In this document: in pieces, positions 23,732 to 35,010 of the stretch | Numbering within the stretch: the stretch's first letter is position 1 | How the letters are laid out: each line of letters begins with the position of its first letter | The notes under the pieces: generated by a model | Database searches by the model: none | What the model saw: the letters and a program-made list of their open reading frames with translations, nothing else | What the model was told of the DNA's origin: nothing | Made by a program: the position numbers and the translations under genes | Source of the DNA: Chrysogorgia sp. JL179-B06 | Lineage: Eukaryota > Cnidaria > Anthozoa > Scleralcyonacea > Chrysogorgiidae | Assembly (NCBI GenBank): GCA_035772405.1 | Contig: JAYKKM010000307.1 | Span: 932,501 to 996,500 of the forward strand | Direction of reading: 5' to 3' | Length of the DNA: 64,000 bases

Positions 23732-25249
23732 GTAAGTTATGATAAACGTTTAATAAATATATTCATGATATGTAAATTTTGCCCGTTGCATCATGAATGT
23801 GAATAATTAATATATATACTCACTTGACGACGTTTATAAACATTGAATGATTTAGCCAGCATATAATTTTCATTTCTTAATTTAACATTCAGTTTTCTCA
23901 ATCTGAATATATACAGTATTTACGTGTAGTTATTAATTTGGTTCCTACACGAGACTGACTCGTCTAGTTCCCAGTAGACAACAATATTAAGTTACAATAT
24001 AAACAATGATTGAGGATAATTTGACTGTGCCTACACATATGAAGTTATCAATATCATGGATATTTCATTGATTTCAATAATAATAATAAAATCAGAACTT
24101 TGTTAAAAATATTAAAGCCCAGCATAAAATGTTATCAAAGTAATTATGCTTCTCTGGCTAATAAACATTGATTGGCCTCTTGACTTGGACATACAATTTT
24201 TATCTTCCTCACTGGTTCACTTTGGTACTCACTCATGAGAAATAATACCAACACTGAAGGATAAAATTTGTATCTTAGCACGGTCATTAAATATCTTCTA
24301 TTTGTAAATAATACCATGCATGTTTACTTCAATCTCTTGTTCTCACTGGATGATTTAATCCCTAAATGCCCTTGAAACAGGGAAACCTAATTTTCCCTTG
24401 AAACAGGAAAAATGTCACATTTTCCCCTCATTAGCATATGTATCAAACAATGCAAATTTTCTTTTATCGGTTAGTATGGTATTACAAACTAATACCATGA
24501 CATATTGGGAAATCAGTGATTGAGGCCCAGTTACACTATACCGGATTGCTTTTATTTACATTACAACAACATACCGGATTGCTTTTATCCGATTACATTG
24601 TACCTTGCCCAATCAAAATTGCACAATTCTGTCTTATCATACTGAAAAGGTATATGAACTAACGAAGTCCCTTTGCAAACCAAGGACTTTATTTTTAGCT
24701 CATGCACTTTCACTCATTTTCAAGTTTTTGTTTCCTACCACTGGTAGTCCCTTGAGTATTAAACCTACAGTTGCATACACCCTTGACTAATACTCTCTCT
24801 CCTCAGTCTGTTTCTGATTTGACTCTGAATTCTCACAGATTCTCATTAATTATGGTATTATATAGTTTGTTTATCTCCCAATCTCCCATGTAATTTCAAC
24901 TTTAAATTAAAACAGTAATATTACAAGTAAAATTAGAAATAATATTAATATTAATAAAAATAAATATTAATATTTTATTTATATTTATTTATATTAATAT
25001 TAATATTACATTTCATATTATAATATGACATGCAGTATTACTGCGTGTCACCGTTCCGGCATACCAAGGTATAAAGCCCAGCTGTTTATTTTATTTCACC
25101 ACATTTTACTGTGATATTGAATTAAGGGAACTGCTAGAAACATTAATTTCTTTAATTAATCATTAATTTCATTAATTGTTGTTAAGATTTTTTGTCATAC
25201 CCTAGAAATGTTTACTTATAGACATTTTCTAATTAAATACTTGCTCTAG

Positions 25250-28200
25250 GACTATGGGAGATGGGAATTGCCTGTACAATGCTTGCTCTTTGGCACTTGT
25301 TGGCAGTGAGAGTATGGCCATCTACCTCCGTTGCCTCACAAGCATTGAGTTGTACACCAATGCTCATTATTACTCTACACATCCCCTGATTGAGCAACAG
25401 CATAAAATAGGTGCATTTGAAAAAAGATCAAATGCTTTTGCAATGTGCCTGTCTGATGTAGCACTCTGTGGTTTTACAAAACAAAACCCTGATTCAGCCA
25501 TTGTGGCAGAGGCCATTGGCCAGGCTCATGATTGTTGGTTTTCATCATTCATGTGCATGATTTCATTATCCAATGTGTTAAAGCTTCCAATTGAGTCGTA
25601 TTATCCAACTGGTAATGAAGATGTAATGGATTCATTGGCACGTATGTTTAATTGCACCATTTTCCCAAAAGATTGGTCTATCACAACTGAAGCAGCAGTT
25701 ACATGCACACATGCAATACATATCTTTCGCTGTGCTCTTTTGCCATTAAATTGCTCAGGCCAAATTAAAAAGTTCAATCATTATGTTGCCTTATGTAAAC
25801 CAAGATTAAGTTCCTGTGGAACTTTGAATGAGCATACCATTTGTCCAATGCTTCCTGGATATGATTCATCTCATGTTGCAGAAATTTTTGAAATACATGT
25901 ACCTGTAGAATCTTTACCAGCTGATTCCCAACAGCCTGTGGCTACATGTACATCTGCAGTAACAACATTGACAAGACCATCAAAGCAAAAGCAAACACTC
26001 CTTGACCATATGTTCACAAAGAAGAGGAAATTCTCGGAAGAGGTTTTACAACAAGCAGAACAGGTGGTAGTTGAAAATGCGCCTCCTTTTACTACATCTT
26101 CTACAGTTGAAAGCCCAACTCGTTCTGCATCTATTACCACTAGTGCTTCCCTTCCTCCACATGGTTTTCGTTTTCCCAATGATATTGGTAATTTTGTGAA
26201 CATTTCCAATCCACTTACTGATCAACAAAAATACAATCTTTTATGTAATGTCTGGAAACCTGAGCGAAAATATAAATTTCCAGCAAATGCAAGCGGTAGG
26301 CGATTCCGGCATGAATGGTTATTAAACTTTCCATGGCTGGCATATTCTGAGATCTTTGATGGTGCATTTTGCATTCATTGTCTTCTTTTTGGTGATGAAA
26401 ATCAGAGCATCCATAATGCAAGCAAGTTAAAGAAACTTTTTAAAGCTCCTCTGACTTGCTGGTCAGCAGCAACAGTGAAACTTCGCGAGCATGCCGAAAA
26501 GTCCCCTGTCCACCTATCAGCCACATCATTTGTATCAAATTTCAAGTTTTACATGCAGCAAAATACTCCGTCGATCGATATCCAGTTGGATAGCATACGA
26601 AAGAAGCAAATTCAACAAAATAGAGAGAAGCTATGGGCAATCGTTGATGCTGTAATTCTTTGTGGCCGGCAAAACATCCCTCTACGAGGTCATCGTGATG
26701 ACTCCAAACATCTTCTGGATGATACTCTAAATCCAGGTAACTTCCATGAAATCCTGAAGTATGGTGCCAGATGTGCAAACGTTCCTCTTAATAATCATCA
26801 AGACGCCCCCAGAAATGCAACCTACAAGTCGAAAACGACACAGAATCAAATAATAGACATCTGTGGTGAAATTATTACTAAAAAAATAGTTTTGGAGGTG
26901 AAGGAAGCAAAATATTTTTCCATCCTGGCAGACGAGGCCACAGATTGCGCTAACATCGAGCAGATGTCCCTTGTTCTTCGGTTTGTTGATAGATCATCAA
27001 ACATCCGTGAAGAGTTTCTTGGTTTTGTCCAATGCAGACTTGGCTTGTCTGGAGAAGCAATAGCTAAGACCATTTCCAATACACTCCTGGAGCTGGATCT
27101 TCCCCTTGATTTTTGCAGAGGTCAAGGCTACGATGGCGCAGGCAACATGGCAGGAAGACTTTCTGGTGCAGCAGCAAGAATTAAAGAAGTACAGAAAAAG
27201 GCAGTATACGTTCATTGCAACTCTCATGTTTTGAATCTGTGTATTGCAACATGCTGCAAGGAGCAATTGGTAAGGAACATGATGGACACTGTTCGTGTTG
27301 TTTCAGAATTTTTAAAATTTTCCCCCAAACGTGATGCTCTGTTTTCCCAAAAGGTCGAGGAACTGCTTCCAAGTGTACGTCGCAGTCATCTTATAGATGT
27401 TTGTAAAACCAGATGGATTGCAAGAATAGATGGTCTAGATATTTTTATAGAAGTTTACTTGGCAGTTGTGACTACTTTGGAGGAAATTAAATGCAACACA
27501 GAAAGAACTTGGAACGACGAATCAACAAGGAAAGCAAACAGCTTGTACCACAGCATCATTACCTTTCAGTTTTTGATTACTCTTGTTACTGTATCACGTT
27601 GCCTCGAAGTTACAAGACCTCTCACCAAACAACTGCAGTCTTCTTCTCTTGATGCTGGTTCAGCCAGAGAAAAAGTTTACCTTCTTCGTGTAATGCTGGA
27701 AAAGATGCGTTCAAATGTTGAAATGCGGCATGAGATCTGGTTCAACGAAGCAGTTGCACTTGCTGAAAGTGTCGGAACATCTCCTGAAAAACCTAGGACA
27801 GCTGGTAGACAGAAAAATCGCGAAAATGTCCCTGCTGATTCTGTTTCACAATATTATTGCAGGTGTCTATTAATTCCATTTTTTGACCATTTGTTAAACC
27901 AAGTTCAGACACGATTTTCAGACACAAATTTGGATATCCTCGATGCTCTGTATGGAATGCCCAAGCATGTGGTTGCCACAGATAACTGGAAACCAAAGTT
28001 TTCAAAGTTTTTAGAGATTTACAAAGATGACCTCCCTGAACCAAGATATCTTGCCACAGAACTGGAAATGTGGAATGAGACATGCAACATGGCTAAAAGT
28101 CTTCCTTTAACACTAACTGACGTTTTGCTATTTGCAGATAAAGTATCTTTTCCAAATATTCATACAGCCTTCCAAATTTTTGCGACAGTTCCAGTAACCA

Positions 28201-28400
28201 CCTGCACTTGTGAGCGGTCCATCTCCAATCTGCGACGTCTTAAAACATATTTGCGTAATTCCATGTCAGAGAGTCGACTAAAGGGATTAGCATTACTCAA
28301 CATCCACCGGGCAGTTGCTATTGATATCAACGAAGTCATCGATCGATTTGCAGCAAAGCATCCAAGAAGAATGGCATTAGCAGATATCTTAAGTGACTAA
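25250..28400 (+). CDS. hAT-superfamily transposase with N-terminal OTU/vertnin-like domain
   Basis: An uninterrupted frame follows acceptor TTGCTCTAG (25249). Residues count from ATG 25254 (1048 aa). Residues 2-180 form an OTU-fold domain like the vertnin N-terminus: GDGNCLYNA with Asp3 and Cys6, and the partner His at FNHYVAL (about 177). About 340-385 is a TTF-type zinc finger (GRRFRHEW, WLAY, FCIHCLLFG). The DUF4371/RNase-H-like hAT core follows: LADEATDC (about 559; first catalytic Asp), GYDGAGNMAG (second Asp region) and HCNSHVLNLC. The C-terminal dimerisation region (about 960-1035) has TTCTCERSISNLRRLKTYLR. No stop or shift is present. It should cut and paste this element. Confidence 0.88.
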
Positions 28401-28489
28401 GTCATGACATGAACATCTTGCGCTCTCTAGATACTAAAATTACCATAATTGTAAACTTATTGTATGATACTGCCAGTATTATTTTGATT

Positions 28490-29835
28490 CATATTCTGAT
28501 TTCGAACTGATTATCCTTCCCAAGATTTTGCTGCAGAACGAATCTGATTTTGAACTGATTATTCTTCCTAACCACCATTTTGCTGCAGAACCATGTTGAT
28601 TTTGAACTGATTATCCTGCATAACTACCATTTTGCTGCAGAACGAATCTGATTTTGAACTGATTATCCTGCATAACTACCATTTTGCTGCAGAACGAATC
28701 TGATTTTGAACTGATTATCCTTCCTAACCACCATTTTGCTGCAGAACGATTCTGATTTTGAACTGATTATCCTGCATAACTACCATTTTGCTGCAGAACC
28801 AATCTGATTTTGAACTGATTATCCTTCCTAACCACCATTTTGCTGCAGAACGAATCTGATTTTGAACTGATTATTCTTCCTAACCACCATTTTGCTGCAG
28901 AACGAATCTGATTTTGAACTGATTATTCTTCCTAACCACCATTTTGCTGCAGAACGAATCTGATTTTGAACTGATTATCCTGCATAACTACCATTTTGCT
29001 GCAGAACGAATCTGATTTTGAACTGATTATTCTTCCTAACCACCATTTTGCTGCAGAACGATTCTGATTTTGAACTGATTATTCTTCCTAACCACCATTT
29101 TGCTGCAGAACCATGTTGATTTTGAACTGATTATTCTTCCTAACCACCATTTTGCTGCAGAACCATGTTGATTTTGAACTGATTATCCTTCCTAACCAAC
29201 CATTTTGCTGTTTAACCAAGACGATCTTGACCTTGTTGCACGTTCTACATGTACTTTAACTACCATTTTGCTGCAGAACCAAGATGAATTTGAACTGATT
29301 ATCCTTCCTAATACCATTTTGCTGCTGCACCAAGATGATTTTGAACTGATTTATCTAACCAATAATTATGTTGTTGCTTGACCAGGGTGATTGTGAACTG
29401 ATTGTCCTCCCTAACTACCATTTTGCTTCTGGACCAAGATGATTTTGAACTAATTATCCTTCCTACAGGAACTACACCAAGATGATTTTGAACTAATTAT
29501 CCTTCCTAATACCATTTTGCTGCTGGACCAGGGTGATTGTGAACTGATTATCCTTCCTAACTACCACTTGCTGCTGGACCAAGATGATTTTGAACTAATT
29601 ATCCTTCCTAATACCATTTTGCTGCTGGACCAGGGTGATTGTGAACTGATTATCCTTCCTAACTACCACTTGCTGCTGGACCAAGATGATTTTGAACTAA
29701 TTATCCTTCCTAATACCATTTTGCTGCTGGACCAGGGTGATTGTGAACTGATTGTCCTTCCTAACTACCATCTTGCTGCTGGACCAAGATGATTTTGAAC
29801 TAATTATCCTTCCTAAAACAATTTTGCTGCTGGAC
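28490..29835 (+). repeat. Minisatellite inside the hAT, about 52-bp units
   Basis: More than 20 units built around TTTTGAACTGATTATCCT and CCATTTTGCTGCAGAAC. 28490-29180 is homogeneous at about 52 bp. 29270-29835 is a diverged subfamily (TTGCTGCTGGACCA) arranged in alternating pairs (CCAAGATGATTTTGAACTAA / CCAGGGTGATTGTGAACTGA) of about 100 bp. A 91-codon frame across it is a by-product of the repeat. Confidence 0.93.
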
Positions 29836-30477
29836 CGGCCAGGTCTAGTTACCCAGGTCTAGTTACTTACAATAACCTATACCTTCATCTGCTGAACCAC
29901 AATACTGCCCCACCATCTGAAGTGGCGTCATGAGGGATAGCTGATAAGTTATTTTTGCTATCTTGAATAGGAAAAGTAATTTATTAATTATCCACCTTGA
30001 CAAGAGTGAGACGCTTTGGCTTTTGCAGAACATTAAGGGTAAGATAACTGTTTGAGTCCTCTTCATGATGCAGATACAGATTCTAATGGTATACCACACA
30101 TCTACTTAAACTAGTGCTGTAGGCAAATGTCTAAACAATATTCAGGTAAGTGAATCTTCATTACATTATCGCGACATTCTGAAATCCTTCCCTTCTGTTA
30201 AAATATTTGCATGGATAAATCTTTTAAAATAAAAGGCAACAAAAATATTTCCTGCAGTAAGGACAGTAAAACTGAGGTACAGTATTGCTACGCATTGTTT
30301 TGCAGGTACATGTATCCACACTAAATTTAAGGAGAAATATGCGAAGAGAACGTGATTTGGGTTCAAAAGTATACAGCCTTTTTTGTTTAAAGAGTGTTGT
30401 CAAAACGAAGGAAATAGGGTTTCAGCAGTTGTAGAATTTCAAAATTTTACGGGGGGGCATGCCCCCGGACCCCCCTA

Positions 30478-30513
30478 GAAGGATCGCGCCTTCGGCGCGA
30501 TATCTTCCTTCAT
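30478..30513. repeat. Hairpin next to hAT right end
   Basis: GAAGGATCGCGCC / TTC / GGCGCGATATCTTCC forms a near-perfect stem a few bases from the subterminal repeat and right TIR. Confidence 0.6.
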
Positions 30514-30533
30514 TGCAACGGTCAGATTTGAGG

Positions 30534-30548
30534 CTGGATCCGCCCCTG
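30534..30548 (-). repeat. hAT right terminal inverted repeat
   Basis: CTGGATCCGCCCCTG, inverse of the left end. Confidence 0.9.
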
Positions 30549-30685
30549 CAGGGGTGGGGAATTTGTCACTTATTTACTCCCTGGGGGAGGGGAAATGGCC
30601 CATCAGTTTTACCCCGTGGCCAGAAATTAGCACTATTTCTTAAAAAATCAAATACCTGGGAATTAACTCATGCATTACTTATCTA

Positions 30686-31242
30686 ATACCATGATCGCCT
30701 CGGATTCTTTTGTTCTCTCCGGGAATGTAAACCTCGTATTTTCCTCATTACCCATGCATACGCCTTTGTCTTCGGAAATTTAGTAGAAAACAAAAGATTT
30801 CTTTGTCTACTAATTTTCCCTCATCAACCATGCAGGGGAAAATTAGTAGACAAAGAAATCCTTTCTCTTTTACTAAATTTCCCGCTTGCATATCTATTAT
30901 AGATATAATATTATAGATAGTCGTAGAACTTGCATATCTCACAAACACAAAGCATCTCCCAAAGGTATAATTACTTCAATCAATAGTAATAAAACTCGTA
31001 AACAACTTCACTGAACCATATAAAATCAAACACCTAAACTTATCTCAGCATACTTCCCTGAGTTTTCCTCGGCGATTATAATATTACAAACTGATACCAT
31101 GACTTGTCGGGAAATTAGCGATTAAATTGCCCTTCGCCTCGGGAAGATTTGTAAAAGTCCTCGGACTTCGCCCTTGGACTTTCACAAATCTTCCCTCGGC
31201 GGCGGGCAATTTAATCGCTAATTTCCCTCAAGTCATGGTATT
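30686..31242. mobile_element. Foldback element with TAATACCATGA ends
   Basis: Outer ends TAATACCATGA (30685-) and TCATGGTATTA (-31242) are inverted; TTACTTAT flanks both sides. Two internal palindromes are present: 30775-30890 (about 45-bp arms around TCTTTGTCTACTAATTTTCC) and 31091-31242 (about 65-bp arms around GGGAAATTAGCGATTAAATT). Absent from the second copy of the surrounding repeat near 41215-41265, so it is an insertion. Confidence 0.65.
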
Positions 31243-31254
31243 ACTTATAATAGT

Positions 31255-31640
31255 ACAGAGTTTATAATGTCAAAACATGTCTGCCGTGTGCTATCACTGC
31301 TTGAGTATCCTTATCCTGGCATGGATAGTGTTGTTTAGATTCGTGTATATTCTGGAGTCATCTTATTTCAGCCACTTATTTCAGCAGACGAGGTTATTTA
31401 TAGCGCACGTTCGCCGATTCGCGCTTGACAGAATCTTTTTGCACTAGGATCCATAATGAAGTTTGCAGTTTGGCAACTGGTACCCAGTCTAGTTTGCAAT
31501 GTTGCGTATGCTGCCACATGTACGCAACGTTCTACCGCGCTCTTTGACTTAACAAAATCGCTGCATGGTGATAGCATAAGTTGACACGAAAATATGCATT
31601 TCAATTTCAATTTTTCAAGCTTTATGTAAATATAAAGGCT
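31255..31640 (+). repeat. Old dispersed repeat, right half
   Basis: Diverged match to the reverse complement of about 40890-41215: shared TATCACTGC, GAGTATCCTTATCCTG, TATATTCTGGAGTCAT, CTTGACAGAATCTTTTT and ATATGCATTTCAATTT. Confidence 0.7.
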
Positions 31641-32032
31641 CCATGGCTCCAGTACACTCCTATAACCCATAGCTGTGAATGTATGTCTGTAATTTAACAA
31701 ATAACCGCTATCCCCAAAACAACAAAGACCCTAACCCCTGCCTAACTATCACCCCAATGCTAACACTTTTATTAGTGTAAAGTAATTTTTATGCACCCTG
31801 TGGCTCCACAACTCTTTCATCTGATTGAGGAGCCACTGAGCCAGTGTCTCCAATCTATGTCTCAAAAGTGGCATTGCATTATGCAGTTTAGCCTAAATTT
31901 TCTTGTCCTCACTGGTACAGTTACACAGGCAACGACAGATTGCATTTTTAGTTTAAATTACTTTCAAAGAACGTTTATACTGTTAAACGACGCCCTGACT
32001 GCCAGAATTTACGATTCAGGATATTGACAACA

Positions 32033-32283
32033 ATATGCCTCTCAAGATGGCTTTTGATGGCCTACTCTACGAAGTCATGGAGAAAGGAGTTGAAACACAA
32101 TGAACATTGATCTACTGTCAAACCTGAAAACACTGGACTAATATTTCGGTTATTTGAAATTCATCTAAAGGATAAATTTTACCATGGCACCACTATACCC
32201 CAGAACCGAATGGTGGAAATTTATCACACAGGGACAACTGATACAGTGAAAAACCATATAATTGAAAACCTCAGTGAAGAAAA
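32033..32283 (+). pseudogene. RecQ-like helicase, motif IV-V fragment
   Basis: One frame reads MAFDGLLYEVMEKGVETQ, a TGA, TLIYCQT, a TGA, and after a shift [15 protein letters not shown] and [20 protein letters not shown]. These match the second RecA-like lobe of RecQ-type helicases (start of domain 2, then the segment before the arginine finger). Both stops are TGA at places where family members, as I recall, carry Arg, so CGA to TGA CpG decay is likely. Confidence 0.6.
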
Positions 32284-32603
32284 CACGTTGCACTCTTGTA
32301 ACCGACCACAAAACAACAAAGGTCCTAAACCCCACCTAAAGCTCCCCACTTCATCTACTTCCCTATTTGGAGAGCTAGATTTGTAGAATAGCAAGACAGA
32401 CTAAGCATGTTGTATTAGAAATTGACTGTTAGGCGCATGCGCTCAGTAACATATTAAAATCCCACATCCAGGCTGGTACGAGGGCAATCTATTTGCTCGT
32501 CAATGGCTTGTAGGCCACTTCCTTATATGGAATACATACTAGAAGTACATATGTTATACGTACACCAACTGAAATTGGATTTTTTTCAGTTTTCTCCATG
32601 CAG

Positions 32604-32773
32604 ATCTAGAAGAAGCCAAGAAGATCTTCAGCAGAAATCGAAAATAATTAATAGGGATATTTTCTCATCCATCAGAGCATATACACTTCCCAACAAAATT
32701 GGAAAGAGAGGATGTGGCCTTGATGATCATAAAAAAATACCCATTCTTAGAGATCAAGATGGGGAGTGGAATA
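32604..32773 (+). CDS. Candidate internal exon, unknown gene
   Basis: Acceptor TTTTCTCCATGCAG and donor ATA|GTAAGT frame a 170-nt open segment reading SRRSQEDLQQKSKIINRDIF, PNKIGKRGCGLDD and ILRDQDGEWN. No domain is recognised and no joining exon is evident. Confidence 0.3.
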
Positions 32774-33498
32774 GTAAGTACTTGTCATTGATATTATTGA
32801 CCAGTTTACTTTAGTTTATTTGTCTTGCAAAAAGTACGTTTACAGCATATAATGCGTGCTCCTATCTTCTGTTATTAAAAAACGTGACGCCATGAAATGG
32901 CAGATTTGTAAGAGCAATTAACTTGCCCAAGGACCTTTTCTGCGAAAAATATATACAGATAAAACATATTCACTATGGCAGATTTATAAGGGAAAAACTG
33001 GACTGAGCCATGCCATAGAGCATGCACATTCTATATCTAATATTTCTATGGTTAATTACACACACTGCGATTAATCAATTATATTAAATAGTGCAATAAA
33101 AATGTTTCTGATTTAGAGGCATGTTAAGTCAGAAAAACTGAGCAGAATGCTTAGTGGGCTGCCTGACTTTTTGCATTCTTCCGACTGTCCTTTGTTACTC
33201 AATAACATGCCTTCAAACCAGAAATCAGCCTGACAAATCGCTGTGTGTAAACCTACCTTCGGTAAATGTGTCTGTTGCAACTTGTAATTACACTGCAGGC
33301 TGGCATGTGTTTTATTGTGAGCTTTGTATTTATAGGATTCGTGGGCTATGAAGCATCGCTTTAAAAATATCCGCAAAACAAAAGTAACGTAGGACCTTGC
33401 TGCTTTATTGGGTAGCATAAATGACATCTTTCAAAAGCTGTCTGAGTTTTTCTACATTCTGAACTCGTGTTGACGTTTGGTTTTAAGTTCTGCCTGAT

Positions 33499-33841
33499 TT
33501 AATTGATCAATATTGAATTCATCATCTTCCTGTGGGTTACATTAAGACATGGTCTTTTTGTCATTCCACCATTCTCATTTTCACAATATGCTGTGTTACA
33601 TTGCCTATACTTCCTAGGTTGTCGGTCAAAATCCTGTAGTTCATCCAGTCTTTTTACTGCCTGAAGCCCATCTTTACATGCATCATATTTATTGCTTTTG
33701 AGGTGGTAGAGTCGTCGAATTACATCATTTGTCTTCTCTACCCCTTGTCCTGTGAAGCATTTTATTCCTGTAGAGGCTAAAATGAATGGCATATGGTGGT
33801 ACAACATGTGCATATATGGGGTAATGTTGCCTTTTCTATAG
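33499..33841 (-). CDS. Terminal exon of an uncharacterised multi-copy family
   Basis: On the minus strand, acceptor TTGAGACAG leads into YRKGNITPYMHMLYHHMPF, then CFTGQGVEKTNDVIRRLYHL, SNKYDACKDGLQAVKR and a stop at 33499. The GQGVEK-N motif followed by a SNK-x-DA box is one I recall from the C-termini of multi-copy cnidarian proteins of unknown function. No upstream exon is identified. The exon itself is uninterrupted. Confidence 0.45.
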
Positions 33842-33844
33842 CTG

Positions 33845-34575
33845 TCTCAACTCAGGCAAGTGACAGAAAAAGGTTCACGCATCGTGTTACCTACAGAATA
33901 TGAAACTAGATTAATTATATTAATGGCAGAAACAAACACAAATTTTGGTTTCCAATGGCCATTATGACTCAACAAATGCACTGTAATATGCCCGAAACAA
34001 CAATTGTAGATAGGGTGGTTGTTTCAGCCAATCAGGTTTTGCAGTGTCCCCTTACTTGTTATTAATTAATTGCTCAATCTATTCTTGAGGGGCTCCAAGT
34101 GTTGAGAATACCATAAACATCCCGAAAATCCTGAAAACGTGAAATGTTTGGTCAATCTACTGACAGTTAAAACCAATTAGCATTATTGTGAGTTTAAATT
34201 GATTACCTTCCGTACTTTAGTCACAGTATCCACAGTGTCTGGTGGAAGAAAATCTGAGAAAGTATCAGGCAGGTTTTCAAATACTATATAATCTTATGTA
34301 TTTATTTTCACTCTGAATGCTTTTACATGGCTGCTCTCTCGACTTCGCTCTCACACAATACATTTCTCACATAACACTCTAGTTCTTTCACTCGTTCCCA
34401 CACCTCCCCTTTACTCAATAAATTGTTAAACCTATATAAAAGTTTGAATATTCCTTTCTAGTGTTATTTTCAAATGTTCCTTGCAAATGTTCAAGATTTA
34501 CTGTAACTAAATATCAATTGTATATCAATAACTATGAGTTAATAAAGTAAATTGTTTTGTTTTGTTGTCTTATAT
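33845..34575. other. Non-coding stretch, no gene seen
   Basis: AT-rich; no recognisable domain on either strand. Confidence 0.4.
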
Positions 34576-35010
34576 TTATCACTTTATTTCTTGAGTATTA
34601 TATCGGTCTGTCCCTATTCCTTTGAGGATATATTTTAGGTTCTGGATCTACTTGCTGTGTTGGCGTCTTCATAACTTCATGATCTGACTCCTCACCCTCC
34701 TATCCTGGTGTCGATTCTCTAGCTGCAATTCTCTCGCTTTGAAGATATTTCTTGAAATGGGACATTTCTGGTTATCAAGTATCTCTCTCTGCAGTCACCA
34801 TCATTCCATTGATTTTGGTCACTGTCAGAGGTTTCGGATCAAATGTAGGTGTTAACTTGTTTCTACATCCATGTTTGACTATCACTTTACCAACTGTAAT
34901 TTTGGAACTCTTTGCTCTTCGCTTTGTGTCAGTATAGATCTTTGCCTTTTGCTGTTTATAATGGTGCATTATATTTATTGTAACTTGAAGTACTATATTA
35001 AGTTTTATCC
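34576..35010 (-). pseudogene. Ty3/gypsy pol C-terminal fragment
   Basis: Minus-strand frames read YKQQKAKIYTDTKRRAKSS, VGKVIVKH, NKLTPTFDPKPLTVTKINGM and then MSHFKKYL after stops. This is the usual post-integrase tail of Ty3/gypsy polyproteins (basic linker, GD-V-V-like box, NKL-P-F-P). Several stops; no RT or integrase core is adjacent. Confidence 0.65.

Larger units (their letters stand above)
22890..30548 (+). mobile_element. Autonomous hAT transposon, 7.66 kb
   Basis: Ends are exact 15-bp inverted repeats, CAGGGGCGGATCCAG at 22890-22904 and its complement at 30534-30548. Flanking CAGGG (22885-22889 and 30549-30553) is a 5-bp target duplication; removing the insert plus one copy restores the host TIR element. 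Subterminal words ACGGTCAGATT/CGACGGTCAG recur near both ends (22928, 23274, 23328, 23368-23395, 30519), as expected of transposase-binding repeats. Inside are a two-exon transposase and a minisatellite. Confidence 0.9.
22227..30669. mobile_element. TIR element, copy 2, split by a hAT insertion
   Basis: The left part 22227-22889 is the reverse complement of about 886-165 of copy 1; the right part 30549-30669 is the reverse complement of about 160-1. Ends are GAGTCAATTCCAAACTTGAC and GGAATTAACTC, each flanked by ATGCAT (22221-22226 and 30670-30675). Because ATGCAT is a palindrome it may be target duplication or part of the inverted repeat. Without the hAT the element is about 780 bp. Confidence 0.82.

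Noticed and set aside
28490..29180. CRISPR-like array
   Set aside because: Units are contiguous tandem copies without unique spacers, inside a eukaryotic transposon.
29517..29792. 91-codon repetitive frame
   Set aside because: Produced by the minisatellite; repeat units are close to a multiple of three in this subarray, and no start context or homologue is apparent.
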